Position numbers and translations under genes: made by a program
NCBI GenBank assembly: GCA_964016985.1
Contig: OZ024826.1
Location: 7,365,855-7,429,854 of the forward strand
DNA from: Anodontia alba
Lineage: Eukaryota; Mollusca; Bivalvia; Lucinida; Lucinidae
Direction of reading: 5' to 3'
DNA: 64,000 bases
The notes under the pieces: model-generated
Seen by the model: the letters and a program-made list of their open reading frames with translations, nothing else
Database searches by the model: none
Told to the model about the DNA's origin: nothing
Shown here: one piece after another, positions 44,277 through 54,590 of the stretch
Layout of the letters: the number at the start of each line of letters is the position of its first letter
Position numbering within the stretch: position 1 is the stretch's first letter

Positions 44277-44842
44277 CAATCAACTCTCGTTATCTCGACT
44301 TCGCTTATCTCAAATAACCGCTTATCTCGAGGTGAAAATCTGGGCCTAGTTGTTCAAAGCGTCGTTAGCTTAACGAGCTCGTTATGGGTCATTTCGTTAA
44401 CTGTTTTAGCGGATTCAATATACAATATTCTGATATTTTTTTGCTGAAAAAATGTGAGTAGCTTTTGCTACTCACATTTCTTCAGCAAAAAATTTCAGCA
44501 TATTTGCGTATCACTCGATGTAAATTTTAACGAATCGTTAACTAACGACGTCGTGAGCTTTGAACAACTGGGCCCTGATCCCTAATTTAACATGGAAATC
44601 AAACAACAGTTAACAAAATATTGTGGAAAAGAGGGAACATTGCTCCTAATGAGCCATTTCTCCTTTTTCCCACTGTATTTTCAATATATCTCTAACCCCA
44701 AAAGTCAAATTACAAATTCATTTGTGAAATGTGGTTGTTCCATTTATTTTTCCTCAATTCTGCAAATCTGGTATGTCAAGGTATAGATATCTCGAAATAT
44801 TTACAAGAGTCACTCGGATTTCGAGATAACAGGAGTCGACTG
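44277..44842 (-). mobile_element. TA-flanked MITE, family T2, interrupted by a Harbinger-type MITE
   Basis: Ends CAATCAACTCTCGTTATCTC and GATAACAGGAGTCGACTG with TA outside. The inner sequence matches the reverse of 4149-4462 (AAATATTGTGGAAAAGAGG, TTTTCAATATATCTCTAA). The insertion is 44342-44575. Confidence 0.8.
44342..44575 (+). mobile_element. Harbinger-type MITE, nested in T2
   Basis: GGGCCTAGTTGTTCAAAGCG ... GAGCTTTGAACAACTGGGCC. The uninterrupted T2 relative (near 4390-4400, reverse strand) reads AAAATCTGGTCCCT. Here the halves are AAAATCTG and CTGATCCCT, so the target CTG is duplicated. The inner hairpin is AATGTGAGTAGCTTTTGCTA and complement. Confidence 0.8.
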
Positions 44843-44898
44843 TATATTCATTCACCTCAAGGGAACCACTTGGAAGTGTTTAGAATGAAAAGTTATGT

Positions 44899-45176
44899 CA
44901 TCACGAAAACATGCCTATATATTTTTGACCCATTTAAACGCCACTTTTATATAGTAAAACTGAGGGTTATAGGGGTATACATTATTTTTCTTATTTTGCT
45001 AAAAAAACATAGATTGTGGGTACTCGTTAGAATCGCATCGTCTAGGCGGTTCCAACGAATACCAACAATCTATGTTTAGAGCAGAAATTTGAAAATATCA
45101 GAGTTTTTAAACTGAATATTTTCATTTTTTGATGGTAAAATTTTCAGTATATTTGAATAGGCATGTTTTCGTAATG
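44899..45176 (-). mobile_element. Family A MITE, copy 11
   Basis: Full length but somewhat diverged. Palindrome centre base T with arm mismatches (GCATCGTCTAGGCGG). Flanks T/A, no 1-bp duplication. Confidence 0.88.
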
Positions 45177-45465
45177 ACATATATGATACAGAACAAGATC
45201 GCTCACTCAACCAGGCAGTGCCTCAAGCATAGCCTTAAATTCAGATGAGATGTCTGTTTATCAGCTCAATACTCCTAAAGGTCAATTACGTGTATAACAA
45301 CACTATATCGCTGTACAATGTACGACCTCCACACATGCACTAAACGACCTGTGTTATGGGGATCCTTCGTTTATGACGAGTTCTGTTCTGTTCTGAAAAT
45401 GTGCATAATTGTTTATTTATTTATAATGTATATCTTTAAGCCATTGTTTAAAAACGTGTACGTGA
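45177..45465. other. No gene recognised
   Basis: No motif found. Confidence 0.3.
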
Positions 45466-45469
45466 ACAG

Positions 45470-45960
45470 TTGGTGTAGGGAGCACAACTTAGTTAGAAGA
45501 CCTCCACACGGATCAAACAAATATATGTTTTTACCACTATGAAAGCTGAGGGCGAGGGTAGGGATTGTGTAAAGTTAGCTTAAGCCCCCCACCGCGCACC
45601 CCATCCACTCCCCAGTAATTCATTACCGACCGTTCCAAGGCGGTACTTCCATTGTGGTACTTTTTCGTTAATTTTCATGTAGTGTTTCACTTACTAACGT
45701 TTTTCTTTTAACAATTTTGTAAGTTTAAGATCTATTCAGTTAAGTTTGTGTAACACAGCTGGCACCTTTGTGGGAAAGAGTTGTCAACTCTGCATATCAT
45801 CTGTTAATTTTATGGCTGCTTAATATTGTATTTGTCTATCTTTCCCTTTGGTGTTGGGGGCTTGTTGTGGATCTGATTATAGTACATGTAGTTCCTGAGT
45901 TCACTTACTTTTCTTTGTATGTGCGATTTCCCTGAAAAGTTAAAACTTTTGCGGGTATTA
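45470..45960 (+). repeat. Retroelement tail-like dispersed repeat Q
   Basis: AGACCTCCACACGGATCAAA, AAATATATGTTTTTACCACT, the core GACCGTTCCAAGGCGGT (45628-45644), GTACTTCCATTGTGGTACTT and TTCATGTAGTGTTTCACTTA. Shares the core with the Penelope tails at 15284, 54762 and 56264 but is otherwise diverged from them, so it is probably the tail of a related element. Confidence 0.6.
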
Positions 45961-46498
45961 TTGATTTGGTGTGAAGGTAGTTATGTAAGTGTGGTGTTTT
46001 CGTCAGTCTTTTTGCACGACTTTTGACTTAACATTTTTAAGTGTGTGTATGATGGAGGAGGGCCGAGGTCCGAGGGCGGAGGTCTTGCGCAACTCCCTTT
46101 ATAGATTTAGTGAGTACCTATACAGGTTGCTTGCATGTGTGTTTTCGAGGACCTTAATACAGCCTTATGTTGTTTTGTGTCATTTTCACTTGTTTTTGTT
46201 TTATGTTTTCTCCACTTTCTCTCCGGAGGTTTTGGATTTAGTCCTTTTGCAAGACTGCCGAATGTGTGTTGGTAGAGAGCGAAATTGCATATTTTGTGGG
46301 CTCTTAGAGATTTAGTTTGAACATTGTATTAGGGTCGATTTATTTAAAGCTTTGATCGTAATCCTTGTTCATTGAAGAGCTTCATTCCTCTTAGTGATAA
46401 TGATGGTATAATTTGCGGTGTCGTAATGTTATACACATATTCTTCTAGTTAGAATTATCTGTTGATTTACAGTTTTTTTATTATTGTTGTTTTTTGTG

Positions 46499-46529
<31 letters not shown>

Positions 46530-46966
46530 GGTAATATATCGTTCTGAATATCCACTTCTATGCTCAGTTTTATTCCCTAGCGCTCGATTAGGGAGTGCGT
46601 CAGGGAATACTTATCAGCAACGATAAATGTTTAGTTTGACAACGAATTTGTTTTCACGTCTGTCATTCTGGAATTATTTCATTAAGTCTAACATATCTGT
46701 GGATACTGCAGTGATATATCTGAGCCCCGCCACTGTTGAGTTTGTGTGATAATACCTACCATAGCTACCAAATATACCATATATGCTCTAAGAGTTCGAT
46801 CACTTTTAATCATTATTTATCCTAAAATTTGAATAGTCAACACTGTCTTAAAGGCAACCTGTATTAAGCAATTACCTGTATTTAAAGGCCGTGTTTTCAT
46901 GTCCCAAATCGAAAATAAGTTTATGACAAATTTGTCAAAATCGGACCAATATAAAGACAGTTATCG
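45961..46966. other. No gene recognised; T-run
   Basis: The 108-aa frame at 45989-46315 has no motif I recognise apart from a CxxC..CxxC-like end (CRMCVGRERNCIFC), too weak to call. T30 run at 46499-46529. Confidence 0.3.
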
Positions 46967-47211
46967 GGCCCCGAGGTTACAAAACATTTTTCATGCTCAA
47001 CTCAGCTGAGCATGAATTTTGTCCTGCTAATAAATCTCAAATTGTTAACAATTGCAAATTCTTTCTTGCTAATATAGCTTAGCATGAAAATTTCTCTGCT
47101 AATGAATATGAAAATGCCAACTATTGTTGGCATTTTCATATTTACTAGCAGAGAAAATTTCATGCTCAGCTGAATTGAACATGAAAAAAGTTTTATAACC
47201 TCTGGACCGGG
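46967..47211. mobile_element. Family S MITE
   Basis: CCCCGAGGTTACAAAACATT, CTCAACTCAGCTGAGCATGA ... TTTCATGCTCAGCTGAATTG ... GTTTTATAACCTCTGGACCG. Inner hairpin GAATATGAAAATGCCAACTA / TTGGCATTTTCATATTTACT is nearly perfect. Confidence 0.85.
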
Positions 47212-47661
47212 ATTAGAAAATTGCAAAATTGCTCTTATGAACGCTGCCATTTTGAATATTGAATGAGAATCTGTGACGTCATAAATTTCTAATTAAATAT
47301 TTAAAATCTAAACAAAGACTATAGAAAACAGTATTTTACCCTCTGTATTTGTCTAAAGCTGCTTACCTAGATGTTTTTTGCGTTTGCTTGAGAACTGTAG
47401 TTTGCTGTCGAAAACAATAGTTTGCTTAGTATTTTGCTATGTTTAAAATCTTATTAAGTATTCAAAATGGTGGCGTCCTTAAAAATAGGTGGGTAATATT
47501 TAAACATCACTACTGTTCTTAGTTTCAATCCGATTTTGACCAATTTTGCATCATAAAACATGGTTTGTCAATACTTTTCTTATTCGCTACACTTTTCATC
47601 AAAATTGTCTTTTTCTTTCAGCAACCATTTTTGACTATCCCTTGCTTAGCGCAGGTCTGAC
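47212..47661. other. No gene recognised
   Basis: Unremarkable AT-rich sequence. Confidence 0.3.
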
Positions 47662-47898
47662 TTAACCCTTGTCATGCTGAATAAATTAAGATGCCACACC
47701 CACTTCTAATTTCCAGCCAATCAGATTACTTGATCTGCATTGTTGCTATAAATTCACATACTTAATGGCAAACAATGCAGATCCAGATCAGCTGGTTTCT
47801 GAAATCCAGATCAGTTGGCTTCTTCAGAAGCCAACTGATCTGGATCTTCACTGTTTGCAAAGACAGGGTATATCCGGGTTTAGCATGACAAGGATTAA
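47662..47898 (+). mobile_element. Family C MITE (TTAA type), with enlarged hairpin
   Basis: TTAACCCTTGTCATGCTGAA ... TAGCATGACAAGGATTAA. The hairpin arm is partly duplicated: CAGATCAGCTGGTTTCTGAA then ATCCAGATCAGTTGGCTTCT. Confidence 0.85.
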
Positions 47899-47914
47899 CA
47901 CTGGTCTGACTATA

Positions 47915-48070
47915 CATCAATTTCGATGATGTCTAAATTTGATGAATGACTGGTAAACTGTGTAGACCCTGATCAAACGCTGCGAACAGTGGCGTCTTCT
48001 GTGGACCTACACTGTTTGCTCTGGCATGTCTGTTTGAAGAATTGGGGTATATACGTTGTCTAGAAATACA
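47915..48070. mobile_element. Degenerate family D MITE with cassette B
   Basis: GTGTAGACCCTGATCAAACG ... GGACCTACACTGTTTGCTCT; ends poorly kept (GGGGTATATACGTTG). Confidence 0.45.
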
Positions 48071-48079
48071 GTGGGAAAA

Positions 48080-48390
48080 TTGATCACAATATACTCCAGC
48101 ATAAGGATATCATTACGCTTTGTGCATTGCATTATTGTATTTCATTGTATGGCTTATATTGTGCCTGAAAAAAATATAGTTCTGACCATTTGATCAACAA
48201 GATTAGTTATTTGAAAATAATAGTTTCTAGGAAATTGATTAACCTTCATTGTAATGAACGAATCAGAGTTACAGTAAGTAATGGCCTGACGGAATCTATA
48301 AAGATTTTCCCAATTTAGGTTAATAGTGTCTGACACCTGTATAGAGTGATCATCAATTCGGTTGAAACTGAGCCAGATTTATTGACGAAG
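48080..48390. other. No gene recognised
   Basis: Unremarkable. Confidence 0.3.
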
Positions 48391-48662
48391 CCCCGAAATT
48401 ATAAAACCTTTTTCGTGCTCAGTTCAACTGAGCATGAAATTTTTTCTGCTAATATATGAAAATGCCAACTATTTTTCTCTGCTTATAGATACGAAAATAC
48501 CAACAATAATTGGCATTTCCATATTTATTAGCAGATAAAATGTCATGCTCAGCTATTTTTAATAAGAAAAAAACTGTAATCGTTAGTAATCTGAGATTTA
48601 TTAGCCGGATAAATTTCATGACCAGCTGAGTTGAGCACGAAAAAAGTTTCATAACCACATGG
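48391..48662. mobile_element. Family S MITE, expanded middle
   Basis: CCCCGAAATTATAAAACCTT, CTCAGTTCAACTGAGCATGA ... CAGCTGAGTTGAGCACGAAA. The inner hairpin region is partly duplicated (two ATGAAAATGCCAACTATT-like blocks). Confidence 0.75.
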
Positions 48663-48680
48663 TCAGAATGCGTTAAAACA

Positions 48681-49056
48681 ATGATGTACTATGCAACCAA
48701 TGCTTACGACTGTACAAACGAATGTGAAGAAATGTATATGACGTTACAAGAAAAGGTCACAATCTCAAAAGCACAACCTTCCCGAGGCAACGGAAGACGA
48801 AATGTGGAACGATCAATTACAAGATCAATCGGCCTCTGCTGCATTAACCGACATACATATAAGAAATGCAACAGACAAATCACCTTAAAAAAGTTATGGA
48901 AACAAATACTGGGGGACGAGGCGGCTTATATTTCACTTCACTTATGTTTTTATAATAGTTTTAGACGATCGCTCGAAAATACTAACATGTGTTCAATCCC
49001 TGTAAGGTTCTCTCTTTCATCATTGAAACATTACAGTAAACCACAAGTACATGTAA
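48681..49056. other. No gene; open frame without recognisable product
   Basis: A 135-aa open frame ends inside family A copy 12. Its middle (CTGCATTAACCGACATACAT) matches the dispersed repeat at 27800-27830. I do not regard it as a gene. Confidence 0.4.
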
Positions 49057-49335
49057 CATTACGAAAACACGCCTATTCAAATACATAGAAAATTTCACCT
49101 CCAAAAACTGAAATTTTTCAGATACAAAACTCTGATAGTTTTCATATTTCTGCTCAAAACATAGAGTGTGGGTACTCGTTAGAACCTCCTCGGCCAGGCG
49201 GTTCTACCGAGTACCCACAATCTATGTTTTTTAGCAGAAATAAGAAAAATAATGTATACCCCTGTAAATCCCAGTTTTACTATATAAAAGTGGATTTCAA
49301 GCGGGTCAAAATTATATAGGTATGTTTTCGTGATG
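49057..49335 (+). mobile_element. Family A MITE, copy 12
   Basis: Full length. Palindrome centre base G with arm mismatches (CCTCCTCGGCCAGGCGG). Flanks A/A. Confidence 0.9.
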
Positions 49336-49528
49336 ATCACAAAATGGATCTATGAGAGAGATCAATGGCAGTCTGAACCTAGAGCAAAGAAGACCAAACA
49401 TTTAACCAAAATGGGCCGGACCACAGAGATTGTTAGTCAGGCGCCAAACTTCTGAAACACAGTGAGAAAGGAACAGCCATTTAGTCTAAGACCCTACTCA
49501 CTGTCATGCAATTAAAATGGGAAGCAAA

Positions 49529-49636
49529 CCCGGCAGGCACATGACGTAAATACAACGTCGCCTCAACGTCGATGCAACGTCATGACGTTGCATCGACGTT
49601 GAGGCGACGTTGTATTAACGTCATGTGCCCGCTGGG
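49529..49636 (+). repeat. Foldback hairpin, family G, with 11-bp ACGT periodicity
   Basis: 108 bp, almost all one hairpin: CCCGGCAGGCACATGACGTA ... ACGTCATGTGCCCGCTGGG. The right arm reads ACGTTGCATCG, ACGTTGAGGCG, ACGTTGTATTA, ACGTCATGTGC, i.e. ACGT every 11 bp. A near-identical copy lies at 61767-61875. Confidence 0.92.
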
Positions 49637-50380
49637 AAGTTATCAACTACAATTGGGTTAAAAACCATGCGTGCAGTTTGCTGACATTCATTTTATAGCC
49701 TGTCTTTTCGAACAAATGGCACTATTTTTTAATTGTTTCGAAACAATCAATCTGAATTTATAGACTAAGTCGCTATAAAATTTGAGTTCCGAAAAACCCT
49801 CTTGTAGACATGCTTTTAAACCAGCGTTATGTTTCGAGATTTATTCAGAATGACGGCGTCAAAACCTAGAAAATGTTTTAGGTAGTTTATGATAACGGTA
49901 CCCCGGTTTTAACGGGCAGGTAATGCATCACTAAATATCATACAGCAACCACATAAAACCTGAGTTTTCAAGCATTTCCAATTTATTCTGTATTATCTAT
50001 GATGAAATCGCATCGGTCTAAACGGGCATATGGGAGTTGAGGCGACAGAGGAGATTCGTCTCAGACTGTGTACATGACAGGTTCACTTTGAAATTCGCTA
50101 TTCGCAAAGTATCACGAACCGTTCATGATTGACAATCTGGTGCTGCATTTCTATAAATACGCCATCGTATTTTATTTTCATTTAATGTCAGCGTGACCCA
50201 TGAGTGCTTGCATTTCGTTAACATGTCTATTGTATTTAACAAAGTGTTCAGATATCTATCACCTTATTATCATTGTTACTAATATTTTAACAGTCTATTA
50301 TACCTCTATGTGATGCGTCTAAAACCCGGTGTCTATGTGATGCGTCTAAAACCCGGTGGATGAATGAAAAAACATAGCCT
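49637..50380. other. No gene; short tandem repeat
   Basis: A 27-bp unit with GTGATGCGTCTAAAACCCGG is present twice at 50306-50358. Nothing else seen. Confidence 0.4.
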
Positions 50381-50660
50381 CATCACAAAAACATGCCTAT
50401 ATAATTTTGATCCCATTAAACCCCGCTTTTATATAGAAAAACTGAGTTTTGCAGGGGCATACATTATTTTTTTTATTCCTGCTCAAAAACATAGATTGTG
50501 GGTACTCGTTAGAACCGCCTGGCCGAGGAGGTTCTAAAGAGTACCCACACTCTATGTTTTGAGCAGAAATATGAAAAAATATCAGAATTATTTATCTGAA
50601 TTGTTTCATGTTTTGGTGGTAACATTTTCAGTATATTTGAATAGGCATGGTTTCGTAATG
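50381..50660 (-). mobile_element. Family A MITE, copy 13
   Basis: Full length, CATCACAAAAACATGCCTAT ... AATAGGCATGGTTTCGTAATG. Palindrome centre base C (CCTGGCCGAGG). Flanks T/C, no 1-bp duplication. Confidence 0.9.
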
Positions 50661-51000
50661 CATCAGAGGCCGTGTTCTGCTGCGGCTGATCTGAGTTTAG
50701 ATTGTTTGACCTATCTTTCAGAATATATAGGTTAACTATGGAATGTTATGTAAATCGCCCTGTTCCTCCACAGTATGTAGCTGAAAATGAGTTATGAAGC
50801 GGTATAGGTTATAAGCAGAATTTTCAGAATGTTTCAGTTTTTTAACTTGATTTTTTTTTTTTTGTCATTTCTATAAGTTTTTATACAACATGTACCTTAT
50901 AACTGTTTCGCTTTTTCTCCATTTTAAAAGGTGGAAGGTAATGGCGCACATAGCTGTAGATCAGAGTGATGTCCGAATAAATATAATTCAAATTAGTCCT
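50661..51000. other. No gene; half cassette B remnant
   Basis: GAGGCCGTGTTCTGCTGCGG then CTGATCTGAGTTTAGATTGT at 50664-50703. T12 run near 50852. Confidence 0.35.
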
Positions 51001-51245
51001 GGCCCCGAGGTTATAAAACTATTTTTCATGCTCAACTCAGCTGAGCATGAAATTTGTCTTGCTAATAAATCTCAAATTACCAGCAATTTCAAATTCTATT
51101 TTACGAAACAAACCTGAGCAGGAAAATTTCTCTGCTAAAAAATATGAAATCGCCAACTAAAGTTGGCATGTTCATATTTATTAGCAGAGAAAATGTCATG
51201 CTCAGCTGAAAGGAGCATGAAAACAGTTTTAAAACCTCGGAGCCT
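51001..51245. mobile_element. Family S MITE
   Basis: GGCCCCGAGGTTATAAAACT ... GTTTTAAAACCTCGGAGCC: ends in inverted repeat. Inner hairpin ATGAAATCGCCAACTAAAGT then TGGCATGTTCATATTTATTA. Confidence 0.85.
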
Positions 51246-51770
51246 GTTATTGTAAATTGCTAATATAATCGCCCTGTTGCTTCTTGTCTGAGTCCACTGT
51301 TTGCTAATTCCCTTTCCATCTATTGGACTAGACATAAACGATTCTACATTTCAGTTACATTATGTTGCACATTAGAGAAGAGAAAGGCGCATCCGAACAG
51401 TATATTGAAGGTCTCTGTTGTAATGTTGTAATTTATCAATGCATTTTGCAGTCTCCAATGATTGTGTAAGGGAAAGTGAAAACATGGAGGTTCACCATGT
51501 GCAGGTTCACCATTGCTTTTATTGCTCGCATATGTTCCTTTTTATGTCGTCTTAAGATTTCACATTTCAGCTGCAAACGGTATGTTGGCCAATGAGCTAC
51601 ACGCATTTTACATAGCAGTCATTGTATACATGAGATGTAAACAACGCCAAAAAAAGTAAAGACTAAGTCTGTAAAGAGCCACATTCATAGATTGTAGCCA
51701 CCAACTGACAATCAGAGGAAGGGAAAACAAGTCATAATAGACACATGGCACAAACCAAAGAATAGCAAAG
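51246..51770. other. No gene recognised
   Basis: Unremarkable. Confidence 0.3.
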
Positions 51771-52048
51771 CATTACGAAAACACGCTAATTCAAATATAG
51801 TGAAAATTTTACCTCCAAAAAACGAAAAGTTTCAGATAAAAAAATCTGATATTTTTCATATTTCATCTCATAACATAGATTGTGGGTACTCGTTAGAACC
51901 ACCTCACCGAGGCGGTTCTAACGAGTACCCACAATCTATGTTTTGAGTAGAAATAAGAAAAATAATGTATACCCCTGTAAACCCCAGTTTTAGTATATAA
52001 ATATGAGAGGTTAGGGGATCAAAATTATATAGGCGTGTTTTCGTGATG
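51771..52048 (+). mobile_element. Family A MITE, copy 14
   Basis: Full length. Palindrome centre base C (CCTCACCGAGG). Flanks G/G. Confidence 0.9.
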
Positions 52049-52197
52049 GAATTTAAAATTAAGGTCACCCGCTGTGCGGGTTTTGCTTCGTTTTCCTGTC
52101 ATGGTTTCTTGTTTGGATGCTAGCACTGATAGCATGCACTGTGATTACTTTTTGAGGAAAAAGAAACTAGTTGTATTACCTTACTTTGGTTTATAAA

Positions 52198-52342
52198 GTG
52201 TATACTATCAGTCGTAGTTTGTTTACGTGTATACTATCAGTCGTAGTTTGTTTACGTGTATACTATCAGTCGTAGTTTGTTTACTTGTATACTATCAGTC
52301 GTAGTTTGTTTACGTGTATACTATCAGTCGTAGTTTGTTTAC
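52198..52342. repeat. 29-bp minisatellite, five units
   Basis: Five tandem copies of a 29-bp unit (GTGTATACTATCAGTCGTAG plus TTTGTTTAC), identical except for one substitution at the start of unit 4. Confidence 0.95.
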
Positions 52343-52395
52343 TATATAAAAGTGGGGTTTGACGGGGTCAAAATTATATAGGCATGTTTACGCAA
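52343..52395 (+). mobile_element. Family A right-end fragment
   Basis: TATATAAAAGTGGGGTTTGA then CGGGGTCAAAATTATATAGG and CATGTTTACG match the last ~50 bp of family A, directly abutting the minisatellite. The rest of the element is missing. Confidence 0.8.
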
Positions 52396-52439
52396 AGCAA
52401 CTAAATTAACTCTTTTGCCCGACAAAGTGATCACAGTAC

Positions 52440-52700
52440 TAGAAAAGATTCACCAAACACAATAGTAAGACAACGAATAAGGCAAACCTAGAACAAATAA
52501 CCCGCAGCAAGCAGCTACAAGACCATACGAAGACTGAATGAACAAATACCAAAATACGATCGGCCTTAAAACGGTTGGTAGTACAATCTGCTAGGAATAT
52601 GGCTTTCAAAGTCATTTTAAAATAAAAGTTGTCTGAAATCAGGGTTCTAGTACTGTTGTCATTGTTATTGTTTGTTAACATTCTTAAAACTGCGTATATT
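52440..52700 (-). repeat. Possible diverged retroelement tail
   Basis: GGCCTTAAAACGGTTGGTAG (reverse complement CTACCAACCGTTTTAAGGCC) is a weak match to the tail core GACCGTTCYAAGGCGGT. The minus-strand frame (80 aa) has no motif. Confidence 0.35.
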
Positions 52701-52969
52701 CATTACGAAAAAACGCCTATTCAAAAATATTGAAAATTTTACAACAAAAAAAGAGAAAATTTTCAGATAAAAATTTCATATTTCTGCTCAAAACATAGAT
52801 TGTGGGCACTGGTTAGGACCGCCTCGGCGAGGCGGTTCTAACGAGTACCCGCCATCTATGTTTCTTAGACAAAAATTAGAAAAATAATGTATACATCTGT
52901 ATACCCAAGTTTTACTATATAACAGTGGGGTTTAGGGGATCAAAATTAAACAGGCGTGTTTTCGAAATG
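52701..52969 (+). mobile_element. Family A MITE, copy 15
   Basis: Full length, somewhat diverged in the left end and loop-distal arm (GTGGGCACTGGTTAGGACCG). Palindrome centre base G. Flanks T/T. Confidence 0.9.
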
Positions 52970-53435
52970 TTACTTATATAGTTAATACAATATGGTTTTA
53001 TATCATTATAAAACATTTAAATGCATTTACTTTGCCTGTCGATATTTTACGTTTTACGTCTCTTACCTGTAAAACTCAAATCAATCAATACACCATGCAA
53101 GCGCTATTTGCGGTTTGTGGGATATCCTATTGTATCTATTCAAGTTACAAGGTTTGAGAATTTTTCTTGAATGTGCAATTTGTGTTTCCGCCCTTGTTGT
53201 ATGTCGCATGCTGTGTTTTATTGAAGCGATCATTTCAGATTATTAATGAAACAGTTGCATTGCTAAATAACTCCAGATAAACCGGATTTTCTTTTCTAAT
53301 CATTAAAATGCTAAGCAAATTTATAACAGACAACATTCTGTCGAGTTTGCTATTTTCAGAAAAAAAAAATGAGTTGGCATTTCATGTGAATCGTCTGCTA
53401 GGGTATATTAAGGAAGAGTAGTATATATCATACAA
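52970..53435. other. No gene recognised
   Basis: Unremarkable AT-rich sequence. Confidence 0.3.
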
Positions 53436-53439
53436 ACAA

Positions 53440-53630
53440 CCAGTTACTCACCTGGTAGAGCGTCCGCTTTGTGAACGGGAGGTTGTTGGTTTGACCCTGG
53501 CCGGATCATATCATATCAAAGAGCTTAAAAATGACACTAGCTGCTCTTTTGCTTGGCGCCCAGGGCTAAGAAAGTAAAGCTAGGAATCAGAACTGGCCGA
53601 CGTAGTGCCTGTATTATGGAACAGGGTGGA
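53440..53630 (+). mobile_element. tRNA-derived SINE
   Basis: A tRNA-like head of about 70 nt: CTCACCTGGTAGAGCGTCCG (A box region), an anticodon-loop-like CTTTGTGAACGGGAGG, and GGTTTGACCCTGGCC (B box-like). It is followed by a body GACACTAGCTGCTCTTTTGC ... GCCGACGTAGTGCCTG. The head is too degenerate for a functional tRNA (no clear acceptor stem pairing), which fits a SINE. Confidence 0.65.
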
Positions 53631-53631
53631 A

Positions 53632-53860
53632 CAGGGTGGAATTCAGCAGACGAAAAAATTATTATTTTTTTTTTTTTTTTTTTTAGAAAATAGTATTTGA
53701 TATTTCTTGCGAACTACCTCCTAAGTTAGTTTGGATGAAATGTCAAATTAGAAAGGAAGGCAATCTATTTTCTTGGAAAAATAGGAAAAACGGTTCAAAA
53801 TATCATCTGCTGAATTTTGCATTCAGCATACGAAATTTTTCATTTATTCAGAATTGAAGC
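53632..53860. repeat. Inverted repeat around T-run
   Basis: GAATTCAGCAGACGAAAAAA (53638) faces TCATCTGCTGAATTTTGC (53803). A T-run of about 17 lies at 53667-53684. Possibly a decayed MITE. Confidence 0.35.
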
Positions 53861-54475
53861 AAAAAATCCTTTCTCCGATTTCATATACAAAACAGGGAAC
53901 AGACGACTTGCCCAAGTTTAAATGATGTTAGCCGTGCCAACAGAAAATGTCTCTTCGGGGCAATGTGACCAGTAATGGTTCAGTTTTGATAGTGAAGCTC
54001 ACAATCTGATAACAACATACCTTTACTATACAACAATTACACATTATCCGGTGATTCTGGTACTAATCTGACTGTAAAGTTTTACAGACTAATCTTGGCA
54101 TTCATTGTCCTCATATGCCGAGAAGACTTATTTTCTTATGTCATCTTTTTATTGTAAGCAGACGTCATTAACGCGATAGTAATAGTGTAAAATCTTAACA
54201 ATACTACATAGCTTTGAGGACAGCAGTACCGCATTCTCAGATTATTCAGAGATTTTCTTCTTCTTCAACAGCTACCATTAAGTGCCATTTTATGGTCTTT
54301 CGTCGTTATATAATTTTTTATTATTATAATTAAATTTTCTACTCTTTTAGACTACCAGACCAAATACATTTAAACTGAAAATAGAAATACACGAACACTT
54401 GCGGTGATAAAGTAGACGTGTGGACTGTTGCAAAATACATTACCCCTCATGAACAGAAAACAAAATATGTCTGAA
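53861..54475. other. No gene recognised
   Basis: Unremarkable. Confidence 0.3.
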
Positions 54476-54504
54476 GCTTTGCTTTTGGACAAAATGTGTC
54501 TGAA

Positions 54505-54590
54505 GCTTTGCTTTTTTGGATTTGAACTATATATATATCTAATGGTACAGTTTCCACCATGATAAACGGGACAATTTTGATTTGGTATAG
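54505..54590 (+). pseudogene. Small Penelope-like RT fragment fused to tail
   Basis: Reads LDLNYIYISNGTVSTM-like, then ATAAACGGGACAATTTTGAT, matching 14413-14485 of the main element with an internal deletion. The sequence then jumps directly to the 3' tail, so the C-terminal RT region has been deleted. Confidence 0.6.

Noticed and set aside
45989..46315. Zinc-knuckle-like end (CRMC..CIFC) as a gene
   Set aside because: The motif is short, the rest of the frame is featureless, and it lies downstream of a retroelement tail.
48681..49088. 135-aa open frame on the plus strand
   Set aside because: No recognisable motif; it overlaps a dispersed repeat and runs into the left end of a family A MITE.
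53440..53512. Functional tRNA gene (His-like anticodon GTG)
   Set aside because: A and B box-like parts are present, but I could not pair an acceptor stem, and a SINE body follows directly.
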